Source: Corylus avellana
Taxonomy: Eukaryota; Streptophyta; Magnoliopsida; Fagales; Betulaceae
Reading direction: 5' to 3'
NCBI RefSeq assembly: GCF_901000735.1
Contig: NC_081547.1
Location: forward strand, 11,577,156 to 11,641,155
DNA: 64,000 nucleotides
Shown: piece after piece, positions 24,581-36,219 of the stretch
How positions within the stretch are numbered: the stretch's first letter is position 1
Layout: each line of letters begins with the position of its first letter
Position numbers and translations under genes: made by a program
Notes under the pieces: generated by a model
The model's database searches: none
The model's input: only the letters and a program-made list of their open reading frames with translations
Told to the model about the DNA's origin: nothing

Positions 24581-25330
24581 TTTAAAAAGGGATGCATATC
24601 TTTTCTTACGTTTAGATCTAGTCTTCTTGTTCATATTTCTACCTAATCAAATCACGCCATGCAAGATGCATCAATTTCCATCCTCTGCAGCATTCGGTAT
24701 AAACTACAAAAATAGATACAAAAATTTAAGATATTCAAATCTCAATCATTATTTTAAAATTAAATGATAGACATTTTGGATTGAACAATATTTAGTATTT
24801 CATTAATACATAGTGATAAATAATAAGGTAAAATCTATACCATTTAGGTCTTTTGAGCTAGAGGTTTCAATAAGTGCGATTTAGGGGTATTGGATAAAAT
24901 CATTTAATTAGGTAAGTTTCCTCTTTTTTTTTTTCTCCTTTTCTTTCTAATGTAATTGACTAAGCTTGACTATTCTATTATGCATGTCTATATTTTGACA
25001 GATTTCGCTTTAATTAGTAATCAGCTACATAATCAAATCAGATTTCATGCAATGTTGAAAATCATTTACTCTAACAATCAATGTAGTATTATAACTCATA
25101 TTATTCATGGGACACTCCAACATACGTCATGTGCACACAAGACACCACACTACACAATCCTAGCCCTAACAAATATTTGAATTATCACTTGGTTGTATTG
25201 CTTCCAAAATATTTGCATGTATTTTTAGGGTTTGATCTTAGATTTGCATAACTTCATTCTTAAGCAATAATTATATTTGTAAACTTATTTAAAGTTGCTT
25301 CTCATACATTTTATTCATTAATTTTGTAGG
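22881..25330. other. non-coding leader region of the MULE
   Basis: No supported ORF over about 2.4 kb. A direct repeat of about 50 bases (AAAAAATGGTTTGGTTTG core) occurs near 23280 and 24020. A (TTA)n tract lies at about 24549-24580. The region may be a leader intron of the transposase gene; a TTTTGTAG acceptor-like site directly precedes the ATG at 25331. Confidence 0.5.
22905..23025 (+). repeat. three tandem copies of a 37-40-bp unit
   Basis: The unit AAAGTGGTCCCCAAAGTG occurs three times with spacing of about 40 bases, just inside the left terminal repeat of the MULE. Confidence 0.75.
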
Positions 25331-28300
25331 ATGTCTTTGAATCTAGTGTTCGAGGTTAGGTATGGCGATAGATTTGACAGAAGTTGTGGTTGCAATCACA
25401 TGGGGGGAGAAGTTATTGTTCATGGTGAAGGGTATGATCCTGACACCTTGTCTTTTTTTGAGCTTGAAGATATTTGTAAAGACTACGGTTACAAGCCAGG
25501 GGATCTAATATACGTCAGAGAACCTGATAAGACGTTAATGGGTGGTTTGCATTTAATCAGCTCTGATGCCGACGTATTGTTCATGGTTGGCTGCCATAAA
25601 GGGCAATATATTGTGCATTTGTATGTTGTGTGTTTTGGGGAGGGTCAGGGTGATGTTCAGGATTACGAAGGAGAAGATGATGATGAAGAGGAGGGAAGGG
25701 TTGATTACAACGACCCTTGGTGGAAAGGCAAACTCAGTGATGATGAGGATTTATTTGATGTAGATGTTGACGTAGGCGATACTGGAACTGGATCAGGAAC
25801 TAGTGAAGCTGGAACCGTTGGTGATGGTGATGGTGATGGTGGTTATGACAATGAGGGTGAGGAGGAAGAAATAGGTGATGAAGAAGATGGGAACCATGGT
25901 GAGGCCCACGGAACTGATGCTTCTATTAGGTCCGAAAGTGGGCGTAAGAAAAATAAAAAAATTTGAAGAAGTAGATGATGATGACACAAACTCTGAAATG
26001 GCTAGAAGTGACATATTGGAGTCACCACCCAGTAGTGATGAGGAAGCTGAAGGGACATCTACAAAAACGTCTGAATTTCAGCGAGTGGACCTAGTTAACC
26101 CAGAGCTGCATCTCTACATGACTTTCCCGGACATACAAACATTTCGAGAAGCTGTTAAAGAGTACAATCTTTTGAGGGGCAAGGAAATTAGGTTCAAAAA
26201 GAATGAAAGAAGAAAGTCTATTGTTGTGTGTAGGGATGACAAGTGTCAGTACCGACTATATGCAAGGCAGGTTTCTGATGAACAAACATTTCAGATAAGA
26301 TCTATGCAGCCTAAACATGTGTGTGGTAGGCAATACAAGAACTCCATTGTGAACTCAACTTGGATATCGAACAAGTTGATTGAGAAGTTCCGAATTCAGC
26401 CGAATATGCCCTTGAATGTCATACAACATGAAGTGAAGGAGAAGTGGAAAGTGGATGTGAGTCCAAGTATGATGTACAGGGCTAGGGCCAAGGCATGTCA
26501 AAAAATACACGGGAAGCTTGAAGACCAATATGGTCACCTGTGGGATTATTGCAAGACATTGAGACAAACGAACAGGGGAAGTTGTATGATGATGAAGGTT
26601 GACAGGCCAAACCCAAATGTGCTTCCAAAGTTTGGAAGGCTGTATTTTTCTCTTGCTGCAATGAAGAAGGGGTTTCTGGATGGTTGTAGGCCTGTCATAG
26701 GGGTGGATGGATGCTTCTTGAAAGGACAACTGTTAGCTGCAATTGGAAGGGATGGGAATAATAATATGTACCCAATCGCATTTGCTGTTGTCGAAGCTGA
26801 GACCAAGGACTCTTGGACATGGTTTTTGGAAACCCTAGTGTCCGATCTTGGAGTGCATGAAAGGGGCTGCAGACCAACATTTATTTCGGATAGACAAAAG
26901 GTAAAGTACGTTACATTTAATTTTTGCTCATAATTTTCAAATCACACTTAAACAAATTTGTTAAATAATTTTATTATTTTGGTCATTTTTTCATGCATTA
27001 TGAATTTGTTGTTCAGGGTCTCATGCCAGCTTTAGAGTCTGTGCCTCCAACGGCGGATCATCGAATTTGTGTTAGGCATCTGTATGCCAACTTCAGAGAC
27101 TTGGAGGGCCATAAAGGATTGGCATTGAAAGAGTAGTTATGGGCTGCAGCAACCGCATACACTGAACATGAGTTTACAACTCATATGGAAGAATTAAAGA
27201 AACTTAGTAAGGATGCATACGATTACTTGACCCCAGTGGGTGGTCTCGGGCTTGGTTTAATGAATCTCCAAGGTGTGAGTTGCTGGTGAACAATATATGT
27301 GAGTGTTTCAACTCATACATCCTCAATGCTCGTGACAAGCCTATTTTGACAATGTTGGAAATGATAAGAAAAAAGTTGTTGAGGAGATATCAGGCTAAGA
27401 GGGAAGGGATTGCGAAGTTGACAGGGAGGTTGTGCCCTAGGATTGTGCAAAAATTGGAGGCAATTGGGTTGGATGCAATGGACTGCATTGCAACCTATGC
27501 TGGTGATGGAATGTTTGAGGTTTTTGCTCCCAGCAACAAACAGTATGTGGTAGACCTACGTAAAAGACGATGTGGTTGCAGGCAATGAGAAATCACTGGA
27601 ATCCCCTGTCCCCATGCATTTGCTGCTGTACTCTATGATTGTGGGAATTCGGAGGACTATGTTGATGAATGCTACACAATCGAGACGTACAAGAAGGCAT
27701 ATGCACCAATAATTTATCCAATGCCTAGTGAGGAACAATGGATAAAGACCAGACATGATCATTTGGAACCACCTACAATTAGAGTGGCCCCCGGGAGACC
27801 AAAGAGGTTAAGAAAGAGGGCTCCTAATGAGAGTAGGGACCCCAAAAATCTTAACCGAATTAGGAAATTTGGAGCAAGGATGAGATGTGCGAAGTGTACT
27901 GGTTTGGGTCACAATAAGAGGAGCTGTCCACTTAATCAATCTTCAGGAAGTCAGCTTAAAACCCCCCTACAGCAAGTGTAAGTGTTATTCAACCCTATTA
28001 AATCGTCCTTAATATATAACCTGGTTTTAACTGGCTTGTTTTAGACTTTGTATGACATGCTAATATTTGTTTACAATTTTTTATGCAGTCACAAAGTGTT
28101 GGGTCCAATACTCGAACAACTGGTAAAAGCAAGGCACGTGTTGTGGGCAAGGTAGACATTTTTAGGCGCTTGTACTGCCATTTTTTTACGGTTTGTAGGC
28201 AAATGTAGTCACTAGACAATTGTTACATTTGATGTTAGCAGAAAGCTAAGGCGGTGAAAAATAGTGGCAGTGGTGGTCCCAGCCAGTCATCAAATGCAGT

Positions 28301-29382
28301 AAAGGTACTTAGAAATTATGTTGTTTTAGTAGTAGGTTTTCTCATACCCAACGCATAATGGGTATATTTTTATTAGTTCATAATTTGTTCTTACTTTCTA
28401 TGGTATTGTTTAGAATAAAGAGGATTTGAACAAGAACAATACAGCATCTGGGTTAACCACTGGTCCACAAGCATCCACCATACTCAAGGTACTTAACTAT
28501 ATGATAGCCGTCTTTACTTTGTACATTTATTCACCTAAACTCTAATATGACATATAACATCTTTGCTACCATCTAGTACTTATTTATTTTGTATTTTATA
28601 TATATATATATATATATATATTTTCATTTGTTGTTTTTGCAGAAGGGTAAGGGGAAAGTTCAGCCTACACATGCTCCACGTGAATTTGTAATCCCCAGAC
28701 TTGTTGATGAAAGTGAGCAGACACCTCCCCCTGGATTTGGAGTTGAAAGAGGAGCAACACCTCCACCTGTTGAAGACCAAAATACCGATCTCGCCCCTTT
28801 GAACCTGGGGTAGGAATTACCTTACTTGCAGCATGGGGCAGGGTGGAAGGTACAGAAGATGCCCTTGAAATTCCTGTAATGGTTACAGGAGGTCCTGCAT
28901 CAAGGACTCGTACATCTGATAGGATTAGAGGTATTTTCCGTAGTACACCGACCCGGGCTCCTGTACATATTGACCTCACTGAAGAGGTCCCCGCTGGAAC
29001 CCAACCTTCACGTACAGGGCCTAGAACTAGAGGTGGTGGAACTAGACGGAAAACTATGGGTGGTGGACCTAGAAGGGCTAAAATGAGGAGGGGATTTGCA
29101 ATTCGAGGTGGTGGAGGCAGAGGTGGTGTAGGCAATGATGTTGCAGGCAGAGGTGGTGCAGGCAGAGGTGGGGTAGGCATAAGTGTTGCAGGCAGAAGTG
29201 GTGCAGGCAGAGGTGGTATAGTTGCACCTACTACTGTTGCACCTCCTCATGCTAATGGTACTGTAGCAAAGCTTGATAATATCGCAAAGTTGAAAGGAAA
29301 ATGCATTGCAACAACAGTAGAAATGGGTATTGAAATTATGGAAGCCAAGAGGAAACGGCTCAATCCACAATGGACGCCGTAA
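25331..29382 (+). pseudogene. MURA-type Mutator transposase, broken at three points
   Basis: Would cut and move the MULE. The start at 25331 opens a PB1-like N-terminal domain (to about residue 105), followed by an acidic linker. The frame shifts at a run of seven A (25955-25961) and continues in 25965-26900. There the MuDR domain (FPDIQTFREAVKEY...) and the MULE transposase core lie, with catalytic Asp in VIGVDGCFLKG and FISDRQK. An intron (26901-27016, GT...AG) leads to the rest of the core. In-frame stops at about 27134 (TAG) and 27587 (TGA) follow. A SWIM-type zinc finger (CGC...CPHA) and a zinc knuckle (CAKCTGLGHNKRSC, about 27892-27933) come next. Small exons then lead to a Gly/Arg-rich tail (29040-29230). 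All three lesions are single-base type, so decay is recent. Confidence 0.85.
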
Positions 29383-29399
29383 AGTAATGGACAATTAGC

Positions 29400-30010
29400 C
29401 TTATGTGTTTTTTGTGGTTTTGATATGTTTCATTTTTTGGTAATGTGTATGGATAACAATATATGTGATTTTCATTTGTAATGTGTATGGATAACAATAT
29501 ATGTGGTTGGTTGTTGGATATATGTATGGATAACAGAATATGTGGTAGGAAGTTGGTAATGAGTTGCAGATAAGTTTTGACTTGGTTGGAAGTAGGTCGG
29601 AAATATGTGGACATTTTTTGTATGGAAATTGTGAATGTGTTGGTTGGTTACTTGCTGCAGATTTTTTTTTTTGTTTAATATGTGGAGGTACATACTTTTT
29701 ACTTGGCTGGAAGTAGGATACAAATATTGAGATATTTGCATGGAAATTATTCATGTATTGCAGGCTTACTTACTTGTTGGAGATTGATTTTGGTTTAAGA
29801 TGTGAACGTACATAGTTTTGACTTGGTTGGAAGTAGATGAAAGAAGAAATGTGGACATTTGTTTTATGGAAATTGTGAATGTGTTGTATGCATGTAATTA
29901 CTTGTTGTAGATTTATTTTTGTTTAAGATGTGGAAGTACATAGTTTTTACTTGGTTGGAAGTAGGTTGGAAATGTGGACATTTTTTATGGAAATTCTGGA
30001 TGTATTGTAG
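29400..30010 (+). repeat. tandem repeats downstream of the MURA gene
   Basis: First come about four short units with GTATGGATAACA(G)AATATGTG. Then about four longer units of roughly 110-120 bp containing ACTTGGTTGGAAGTAGG and GGACATTTTTT. They lie in the 3' UTR or spacer of the transposase gene. Confidence 0.75.
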
Positions 30011-30942
30011 GCTTAATTATTTGTTGAAGATTATTTTCTATTTACAATGTTTTCTTTTTCCGTTTCCATGATTTATAGTGTTATTGGGACTCGTTTTAAG
30101 TCATTTTAGCTTTAGATTTGCGTATTTGAAATGATTATTTGTAGGGTTATGCACAAGGTTGGGGTTGGGGTTGGTTGATGATCTATCTCACGCTAAGTCA
30201 TAACAATCTTGGCTTTGCATTTGGTGGTTTTAAATGATTGCATTATTGAATTTTCATAATATATGCCGGCAAGATCCGTGTACATGCTTGTGTGATTATG
30301 TTGGCCCATAGACCAGAATATCTTAAAAGACTACAAAATTACTGCTTGGTTACCAAATTGTGCACTGATAAACTAAGATAAATTATCGAAGGCTTTTTTT
30401 GGTTGCTGTTTTTGTACCTATGCCACAAATCTAAGATGTGGTGAAGTTGATTTGTATCTCATGTCTTTCATAATGGGTATAGATTTTCATAATTCTCAAC
30501 TCGGTTGTGGAATTAAAGGTTTTCCTTTTCAATAATTTGCAAGTCGGTAGTGGAATTGTCAAGCACGTGCGTTATAATTCTCTAGTAAATCGTCATTATA
30601 ACACCCATTTAAATTATAAAGGCCGAGGAGAATTTTTTTAATAAGATGCACCACTTGTAATGATAAATGTTATTTTTAAAAGGTAAAAAATAAAACACAA
30701 AATACCCAAGTGACATGCCATACACGCAATTCATGTATACGTAAAACAGGAAATCACAGTCATAGCAACTAATAAATTCATTAAAAAGTATATTACATTT
30801 CAAATAAGCTTCTACAATTACACGGCTCTAAAACGTACGGCATTGTGCTCCCACAATTACTTATGTTACAAAATACCACATTGTGCTCCTAAAATAACAC
30901 AAACATAAAAAAACACAATGTCATCTCAAAATTACATAGACC
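30011..30942. other. AT-rich spacer between convergent MULE genes
   Basis: No supported ORF. It separates the transposase gene from the minus-strand GRF gene and should hold both 3' ends. Confidence 0.5.
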
Positions 30943-32457
30943 TCAGTTCAACTTCAAACGGCCAAGCTTGCATTCATACGAACCACTTGAAGTGTATACA
31001 AACAACAAAACGAAAATGACACTTAAACAAATTACCCAGGAACACGCAAGAATTGTTCGGTAATTCTTCTTAACTGCATGGAGTTTGATCTCCCCAATCT
31101 CTACTTCCTTATGATACCGGGCAATTTCTTTATCCATTTCTACCTTCAAACATAGATTTGCTCTCTCCATTTCTACCTTCACCTTACTGACTTCAACTTG
31201 AACCACGTCTTCACACCGCTTTGCTTCTGACAACAATTTTTGGTGCTTTCGCCAGAACCAAGTTCCAATCCTTTTACATTTCGCACACAGCTCAGGATCA
31301 ACCCATTCAAAGTAACCACAATCTCGGTTGATCTATAAAATAGTAAACAAATATTAATCACCAATCTAAACACATACAATATTACACATACCCATTTTTT
31401 TATAGTTACATATAAAATAGGTAAATGGTGAAGTTTTTTTCACAATCAATTTTTTTTTTTTTTTTCCAAACCCTAAACCCACAAGCATCACACCTAAACA
31501 AATTATAACAAATAACTAAACCCTAAAATAACCCAACAAAGAACTCATAACCATCACTACTCAACTTAAACACACATAACCAACAACGAAAATTAAAACC
31601 ATAAACAAGAAATTCAAACAAGAAATTATCAATACTTACCCTAAACCCTAAAGAACACCCTACAAAAATTATAACCATAAACAAGAAATGGATAAAAGTT
31701 TGAAGAACTTGCCCAAATTTTGGTTTTCAACCATTACACAAGCATCACACCTAAACAAATTATAACAAATAACTAAACCCTAAAATAACCCAACAAAGAA
31801 CCCACAACCATCACTACTCAACTTAAACACACATAACCAACAACGAAAATTAAACCATAAACAAGAAATTCAAACAAGAAATTATCAATACTTACCCTAA
31901 ACCCTAAAGAACACCCTACAAAAATTACAACCATAAACAAGAAATGGATAAAGAGTTTGAAGAACTTGCCCAAATTTTGGTTTTCAACCATTACACAAGC
32001 ATCACACCTAAACAAATTATAACAAATAACTAAACCCTAAAATAACCCAACAAAGAACCCACAACCATCACTACTCAACTTAAACACACATAACCAACAC
32101 CGAAAATTAAAACCATAAACAAGAAATTCAAACAACAAATTATCAATACTTACCCTAAACCTTAAAGAACACCCTACAAAAATTATAACCATAAACAAGA
32201 AATTACGTGTTTGAAGAACTTGCCCAAATTTTCGCAACACTCATCATAAACATAAAACGTGCCTTGTAATTTTTGCAACCCACAAACCTCCTCCCGAAAT
32301 TGTGCTCTATTTGAGCTGTTTTTACAACCATCGGCCGCTCACAGTAACAAAGCCTCTGCGGTGAAGATGAAGCTCCAGAACTTGAAGTATACTCCATCAT
32401 TGCTCTCTCTCTTCGCAATAAATCAATATACAAGGGGAAACAAAAATTTGTTAACAA
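30943..32457 (-). CDS. GRF-type zinc finger protein with coiled coil and membrane anchor (MULE passenger)
   Basis: Minus-strand gene inside the MULE. The best start is the MMEYTSSS methionine near 32400, just inside the right terminal repeat. The first exon encodes CYCERPMVVKTA...GRRFVGCKNY, the first half of a zf-GRF domain. The last exon begins near 31332 after an AG and encodes CGYFEWVDPELCAKC, the second half. A helical, charged coiled coil (KVKVEMERANLCLKVEMDKE) and a C-terminal hydrophobic helix (ILACSWVICLSVIFVLLF) follow. Between the exons lies a long intron made of 258-bp tandem repeats. The exact donor is unclear, because the end of exon 1 needs a frame choice (FYVYDECCENLGKFFK reads better than the track frame). 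Small zf-GRF proteins of this layout are numerous in plant genomes. Their link with MULEs is my inference; function unknown. Confidence 0.6.
31470..32235. repeat. three tandem copies of a 258-bp unit inside the GRF gene intron
   Basis: CAAGCATCACACCTAAAC occurs at about 31482, 31739 and 31997, giving a period of about 258. Copies are nearly identical. Each unit carries a piece that resembles the end of exon 1 (TTGGGCAAGTTCTTCAAAC on the minus strand) plus intron sequence, and scattered AACCCTAAA words. Confidence 0.88.
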
Positions 32458-33112
32458 TAAATCAACATCACAGAGTTAGGGATAACCAAATTAAAAACCC
32501 CCTCAAGAAAACCCCAATTTACGAAAAACCCTAGAACGATACTACACATTTCGGTGTAAATTTACGAATCAAATAAGGGCAAAAACTTGCCTCGTCGTAC
32601 ACAAATGCGCAAAGCTCCAAACTTTGGGTTGATCTCGAGTGGGTGTCGGGTAGCTTGTCGCGTGGCTATCGGAGGTGGGTTCTACCTCTCTCGGGTCCCT
32701 TTCGCTCGTGACTCAGCAACGTCCTCCCCATCCTCGTGCGTGCCGGGTTTTTCTAGACCTTTTCAGTTTTGTTTATTTGCTGTTTTAACTAAGTTTAAGT
32801 CTGGGTTGGGGGTTGGGTTAGCAGGGTCGGGGCGTGGGTCAGTTGGGTTTGGGCGTAGGCTAGCTGGGTTTGGGCGTGGGTCAGGGTGTAACCACTTGAT
32901 GGGGGTATTTTGGGCACAAAAACGCATAAAGTGATCACGTGCGTCGCACGTGATCACTGTTCCGTCAGTCATAGCGGCTTTGACTGACGGAATGCCTGAA
33001 TTGCAAAAAATTGAAACTTTAGGGGGGGTGGATTGCAAAAATTGAAACTTTGGGGGCGGAATTGCAAATCGCTGACAACTTTGGGGGGGGGGGGTAAACT
33101 GTAATTTTCCCT
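32430..33112 (-). repeat. right terminal inverted repeat of the MULE
   Basis: Reverse complement of the left repeat with few differences. It ends GTAATTTTCCCT before a run of A. A long G run (about 33083-33094) lies near the end. Confidence 0.88.
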
Positions 33113-33128
33113 AAAAAAAAAATATTGA

Positions 33129-33604
33129 TGACCAATAGCGTCCACTAAAAGTGGACGCTGAAGACCCATTATTAGGGTTGACGTTGAAAGTCGACCCTAA
33201 AGAGTACGTAGAAGAATTAAAAAAAAAAATTGATGACCAATAGCGTCCACTTTTAGTGGACGCGAAGACCCATTATTTGAAAGTCGACCCTAAAGATTAT
33301 GTAGAAGAATTAAAAATACAAAAATAAAATAAATTTGATGACCAATAGCGTTCACTAAAAATGGACGCGGACGACCCATTATTAGGGTCGACTTTCAAAG
33401 TCGACCCTAAAGATTACGTAGAAAAATTAAAATAAAATAAAATTTATGACCAATAGCGTCCACTTTTAGTGGACGCTGAAAACCCATTATTAGAGTCGAC
33501 TTTGAATACTTAAGTATTAGGATCGACAAAGTCGACCCTAAAGAGTAGGTAGAAAAATAAAAAAAAATAAAAAAATAAAATTGATGGCCAATAGCGTCCA
33601 CTAA
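33129..33604. repeat. about 105-bp tandem subterminal repeats of the CACTA element
   Basis: Four units and a partial fifth start near 33129, 33234, 33340, 33448 and 33584. Each holds GCGTCCAC...GTGGACGC and GGGTCGAC...GTCGACCC palindromes and GAGTACGTAG. The same words occur left of the MULE at 21900-22180. Confidence 0.85.
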
Positions 33605-34356
33605 AATTGTGTATATATCACTGCATTCTTTAAAATTTTCACATAAAGTGACACAATATGCCGTTAAATATAACAAAATAAAATTTTAACCGTAAAAGTA
33701 AAGCTCTCGCTTTCACTTATTCCATATGCACAGTTGTTTAAATATATATATATATAAAGGAAAAATTCTTCTATTTCAATTCCATCCTCCTAAAGAAAGA
33801 TTTTAATTTGTATATATTTGCCATTTGGTTAGGAGTTCCATTTGGAGGATAAAGTTTTCATTCGGACTAATTTGAAGACTTCAGTTTTAAGTGAATTCCC
33901 CAAATGATTCCTAACCAAATGGGAATTAATTCCCCGAATGAAAACTTAATTCTTAATTCCCATTTGAAGACTTAATTCCCATTTTGTTAATTCCCATTTC
34001 AGAATTCATATTAAATTTTACAGATCTAATAGTGTATATATATTATATGATGAATATATTGATACCTTATGGAAATATTTTACACTGTTAAATATAACAA
34101 AATAAAATCTAAACCGTAAAATAATTCCTCTCAGTTTTAAGTGAAAATGTATTGATACCTTGCAATTCAACAACCGGCCGTGTGCAAATACGGGGTCATT
34201 CCCATAAGAAAACACAAAAGCGAGTAAAAAGAAACAAAACTAAAGACAAATAAAAAGATTAACTTAAAACATACTAAACAAAATAAAAAGGGTAAACTAT
34301 GGGGTGCCTCCCATGAGCGCTAAGTTTAACGTCTTCAGCCAGACGGTGGTCCCTGC
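33605..34356. other. AT-rich junction region
   Basis: No gene supported. It contains repeated TTAATTCCCAT words (about 33900-34010). It joins a truncated CACTA end to the retroelement region on the right. Confidence 0.45.
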
Positions 34357-35450
34357 TCACTTTTGTCCAGAAGATGATGCTCCTGCAGATGGTGGTGGCA
34401 ACCGGGTGAGAATGGACTGCATCAATTCTTCTAAGGCCCCTAGGCGTTTGTCCATCAATTCTTTATTTTCCCAAGCCTCCTTTCTTTGGCCAGCCAACTC
34501 TCTCCGAAGGCCCACTATTTCTTCAATAAGTGAGCGGTTTTGTGCCTCCTGCTCAGATGCCTCTAGCTCAACTACAGGTTCATCTTCGGCCATCGGCTCG
34601 GCCTCACTCTCTTCCGCACCAGCTGCTGGTCCCCGGGGCATGTGGGACAAGCTCTTGTTCCATTGGCGAATGCCAAATTTGGGAGTAGTAGTGACTGACT
34701 CATCAGCTGCGGTACCCTTGATGCCTTTCTTCCGAAGGATGTATGAGATTAAGTATGGGAAAGGAAACCACCATGAATGGTGGACTCCTCTCCTCCAACG
34801 TGCACCCCATTCCAAAATTTCTGAATTTGGTTCCAAATTATGTCGGGAATGGAGTACCAAGCATCTTTATGGAAGACGTATAGTGTTTGAAGAAATTGAT
34901 CCCGCCTCTGAGATTTCTGCCCCAAGGGAAAAACATTACGGTGTAATATGGAGTCCACAAACCAAAGCCGTTGAGGTAGCTTGGATTGGCAGCCGGCATG
35001 ATGATGGGAATCAGCATATTGCCCATCGCACATGTCCTCAATGATTTCCGCCACGTAGAATCTGGCCGGTTGCTTAGCAAGTTGTGCGGCTTCTGGAGGG
35101 TGCTCATGATTGCATTGAAGGGCAGCAGCAATGTCAGCCCGTGTTACGTCAATAGCTTTGCCTTTCACTTTGGAAGAGAGGGCCGCCACGTTGTTGTAGT
35201 CATGCGACAGGTTGGCATAGAACTCGGTCACCAATTTTCTGTAGGCAGTGGTGGTGACCGGCTTGAAAAGCTTGTTGAGCCCCCGTCGCTTGAGCTCGAT
35301 GACCACCCATTGAGTCGCCTCAAGATTTTGAAAGTCTTTGCGAATGGCGAAGGTGGTCTCAAATAGAAGCTCCCGCTCCTCAAAAGTGGGAAGGGGAGAT
35401 ATGGCTCGGGTATCAGACGCTCGGGAGGACGAAGCTCGAGCTCTTGGCAT
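34357..35450 (-). pseudogene. retroelement ORF with putative plant transposon protein domain
   Basis: A minus-strand ORF starts at 35450 with a Ser/Arg-rich N-terminus. It is followed by FEERELLFE and a helical domain containing WFVDSILHRNVFPLG (residues about 10-215). This is the pattern of the putative plant transposon protein domain (Pfam Transposase_32) seen beside Athila-like and other retroelements. The first frame stops at 34749 and the last part (to 34357) is in another frame, carrying SWWFPFPYLISYILRKKG, a Glu-rich linker and a C-terminal coiled coil. One small indel near 34790 would join them. Flanking sequence GGGGTGCCTCCCATGAGCGC is a phrase I associate with plant retroelements. 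No LTRs were found, so it is a fragment. Function unknown. Confidence 0.6.
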
Positions 35451-36148
35451 GATGAGCTTGATTTGGGACTTTTGACAAACACCTGGAGTGCACTAGAGAT
35501 AGCCAAAATTGCAAAACAAAGCAACTCCGCTCAAAACTCCCTGCAAAAACACCAAAATCCAACCACAACAAAGCAATGTGGGTGGATGAACACCCACAAT
35601 TACAGAAATATGAGAAAAAAAAAAGTTGGGGAAGTGATCAGAGTTCGGGTGTTGATGGGAATGGGGAACAGGGTGTAAAGTAGAGGTGGTGAAAAATACC
35701 TGGTATGGTTGCCGGAGAAGAGAACCGTGTGGTGGCTGTGTGGTAGAGGTGCTGAAAAATGGTGGAGGAGTGGAGGAGTGGTGAAAAACGGTGGAGGAGT
35801 GCCGGAGGTGGGTGCTTGGAGAAGAAAAATATGTAGGGTGTGGGGGGAAAGTGACCTAAAATAGGTCACGTGGTGTGCTGTCCGAGTGCAATCGATCGCA
35901 CAAATGGTGCCATCGATCGCATTCGGGCAGCATGTGCGTGTTGTTTCTGTTATTGCGATCGATCGCAGTAACAAAATTTTTTCAAAGATAAAATTCAAAT
36001 TCGATACGCGATCGATCTACTTTGAATCGATGATCGCGATAACGGTGATGAGAAAGTGTAAATTGATTGCTTCAAGAAACCAAAATTTCCATTCTTTGCA
36101 ATTAGTTGCAACAAGTAAAGATCGATCGGTAGAAGCGAGAATTAACAA
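35451..36148. other. upstream region with three CGATCG palindromes
   Basis: Leader-side region of the minus-strand ORF. TGCAATCGATCGCA, CCATCGATCGCA and TTGCGATCGATCGCA occur within 35886-35970, and CGCGATCGATC at about 36006. The same motif forms an array at 40639-40902. Confidence 0.6.
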
Positions 36149-36171
36149 TATATATATATATATATATATAT

Positions 36172-36204
<33 letters not shown>
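36149..36204. repeat. (AT)n microsatellite
   Basis: About 55 bases of AT repeats with one small interruption near 36172, directly before the GATC-rich array. Confidence 0.9.
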
Positions 36205-36216
<12 letters not shown>

Positions 36217-36219
36217 AAT

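Larger units (their letters stand above)
22191..33112 (+). mobile_element. Mutator-like element with long terminal inverted repeats
   Basis: An element of about 10.9 kb bounded by near-identical inverted repeats of about 0.7 kb. Its ends read GAAAATTACAGTTTACCC on the left and the complement, ending GTAATTTTCCCT, on the right. This kind of end is common among plant MULEs. Both ends abut runs of at least nine A, so a 9-bp A-only target duplication is possible but not provable. It contains a MURA-type transposase (plus strand, 25331-29382) and a convergent GRF-zinc-finger gene (minus strand, 30943-32457). The long stretch 22900-25330 before the transposase is non-coding and is probably leader and intron. 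Confidence 0.85.
21814..33604 (+). mobile_element. CACTA-type element, right end missing, hosting a MULE
   Basis: The left terminus CACTACAAGAAAG starts at 21814. It is followed by subterminal repeats made of GGGGCGAC/GTCGCCCC and AGCGTCCAC/GTGGACGCT palindromes. Related repeats (GACCAATAGCGTCCAC, GTCGACCCTAAAGA) resume at 33129 on the far side of a large MULE insertion and stop abruptly near 33604. No inverted CACTA terminus is seen there. A diverged copy of the surrounding DNA at about 59190 reads straight on (GCTGTTAAGTCATATC) without this element, so it shows the empty site. No CACTA transposase lies inside, so it was non-autonomous. Confidence 0.72.

Noticed and set aside
31440..32230. 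AACCCTAAA words suggesting an interstitial telomere
   Set aside because: The words are scattered within a 258-bp repeat and never form a tandem heptamer run.
32587..33038. ORFs on both strands in the MULE right terminal repeat
   Set aside because: Similar frames occur in the left repeat, they are Pro-rich from CCCAACCC repeats, and they match no protein.
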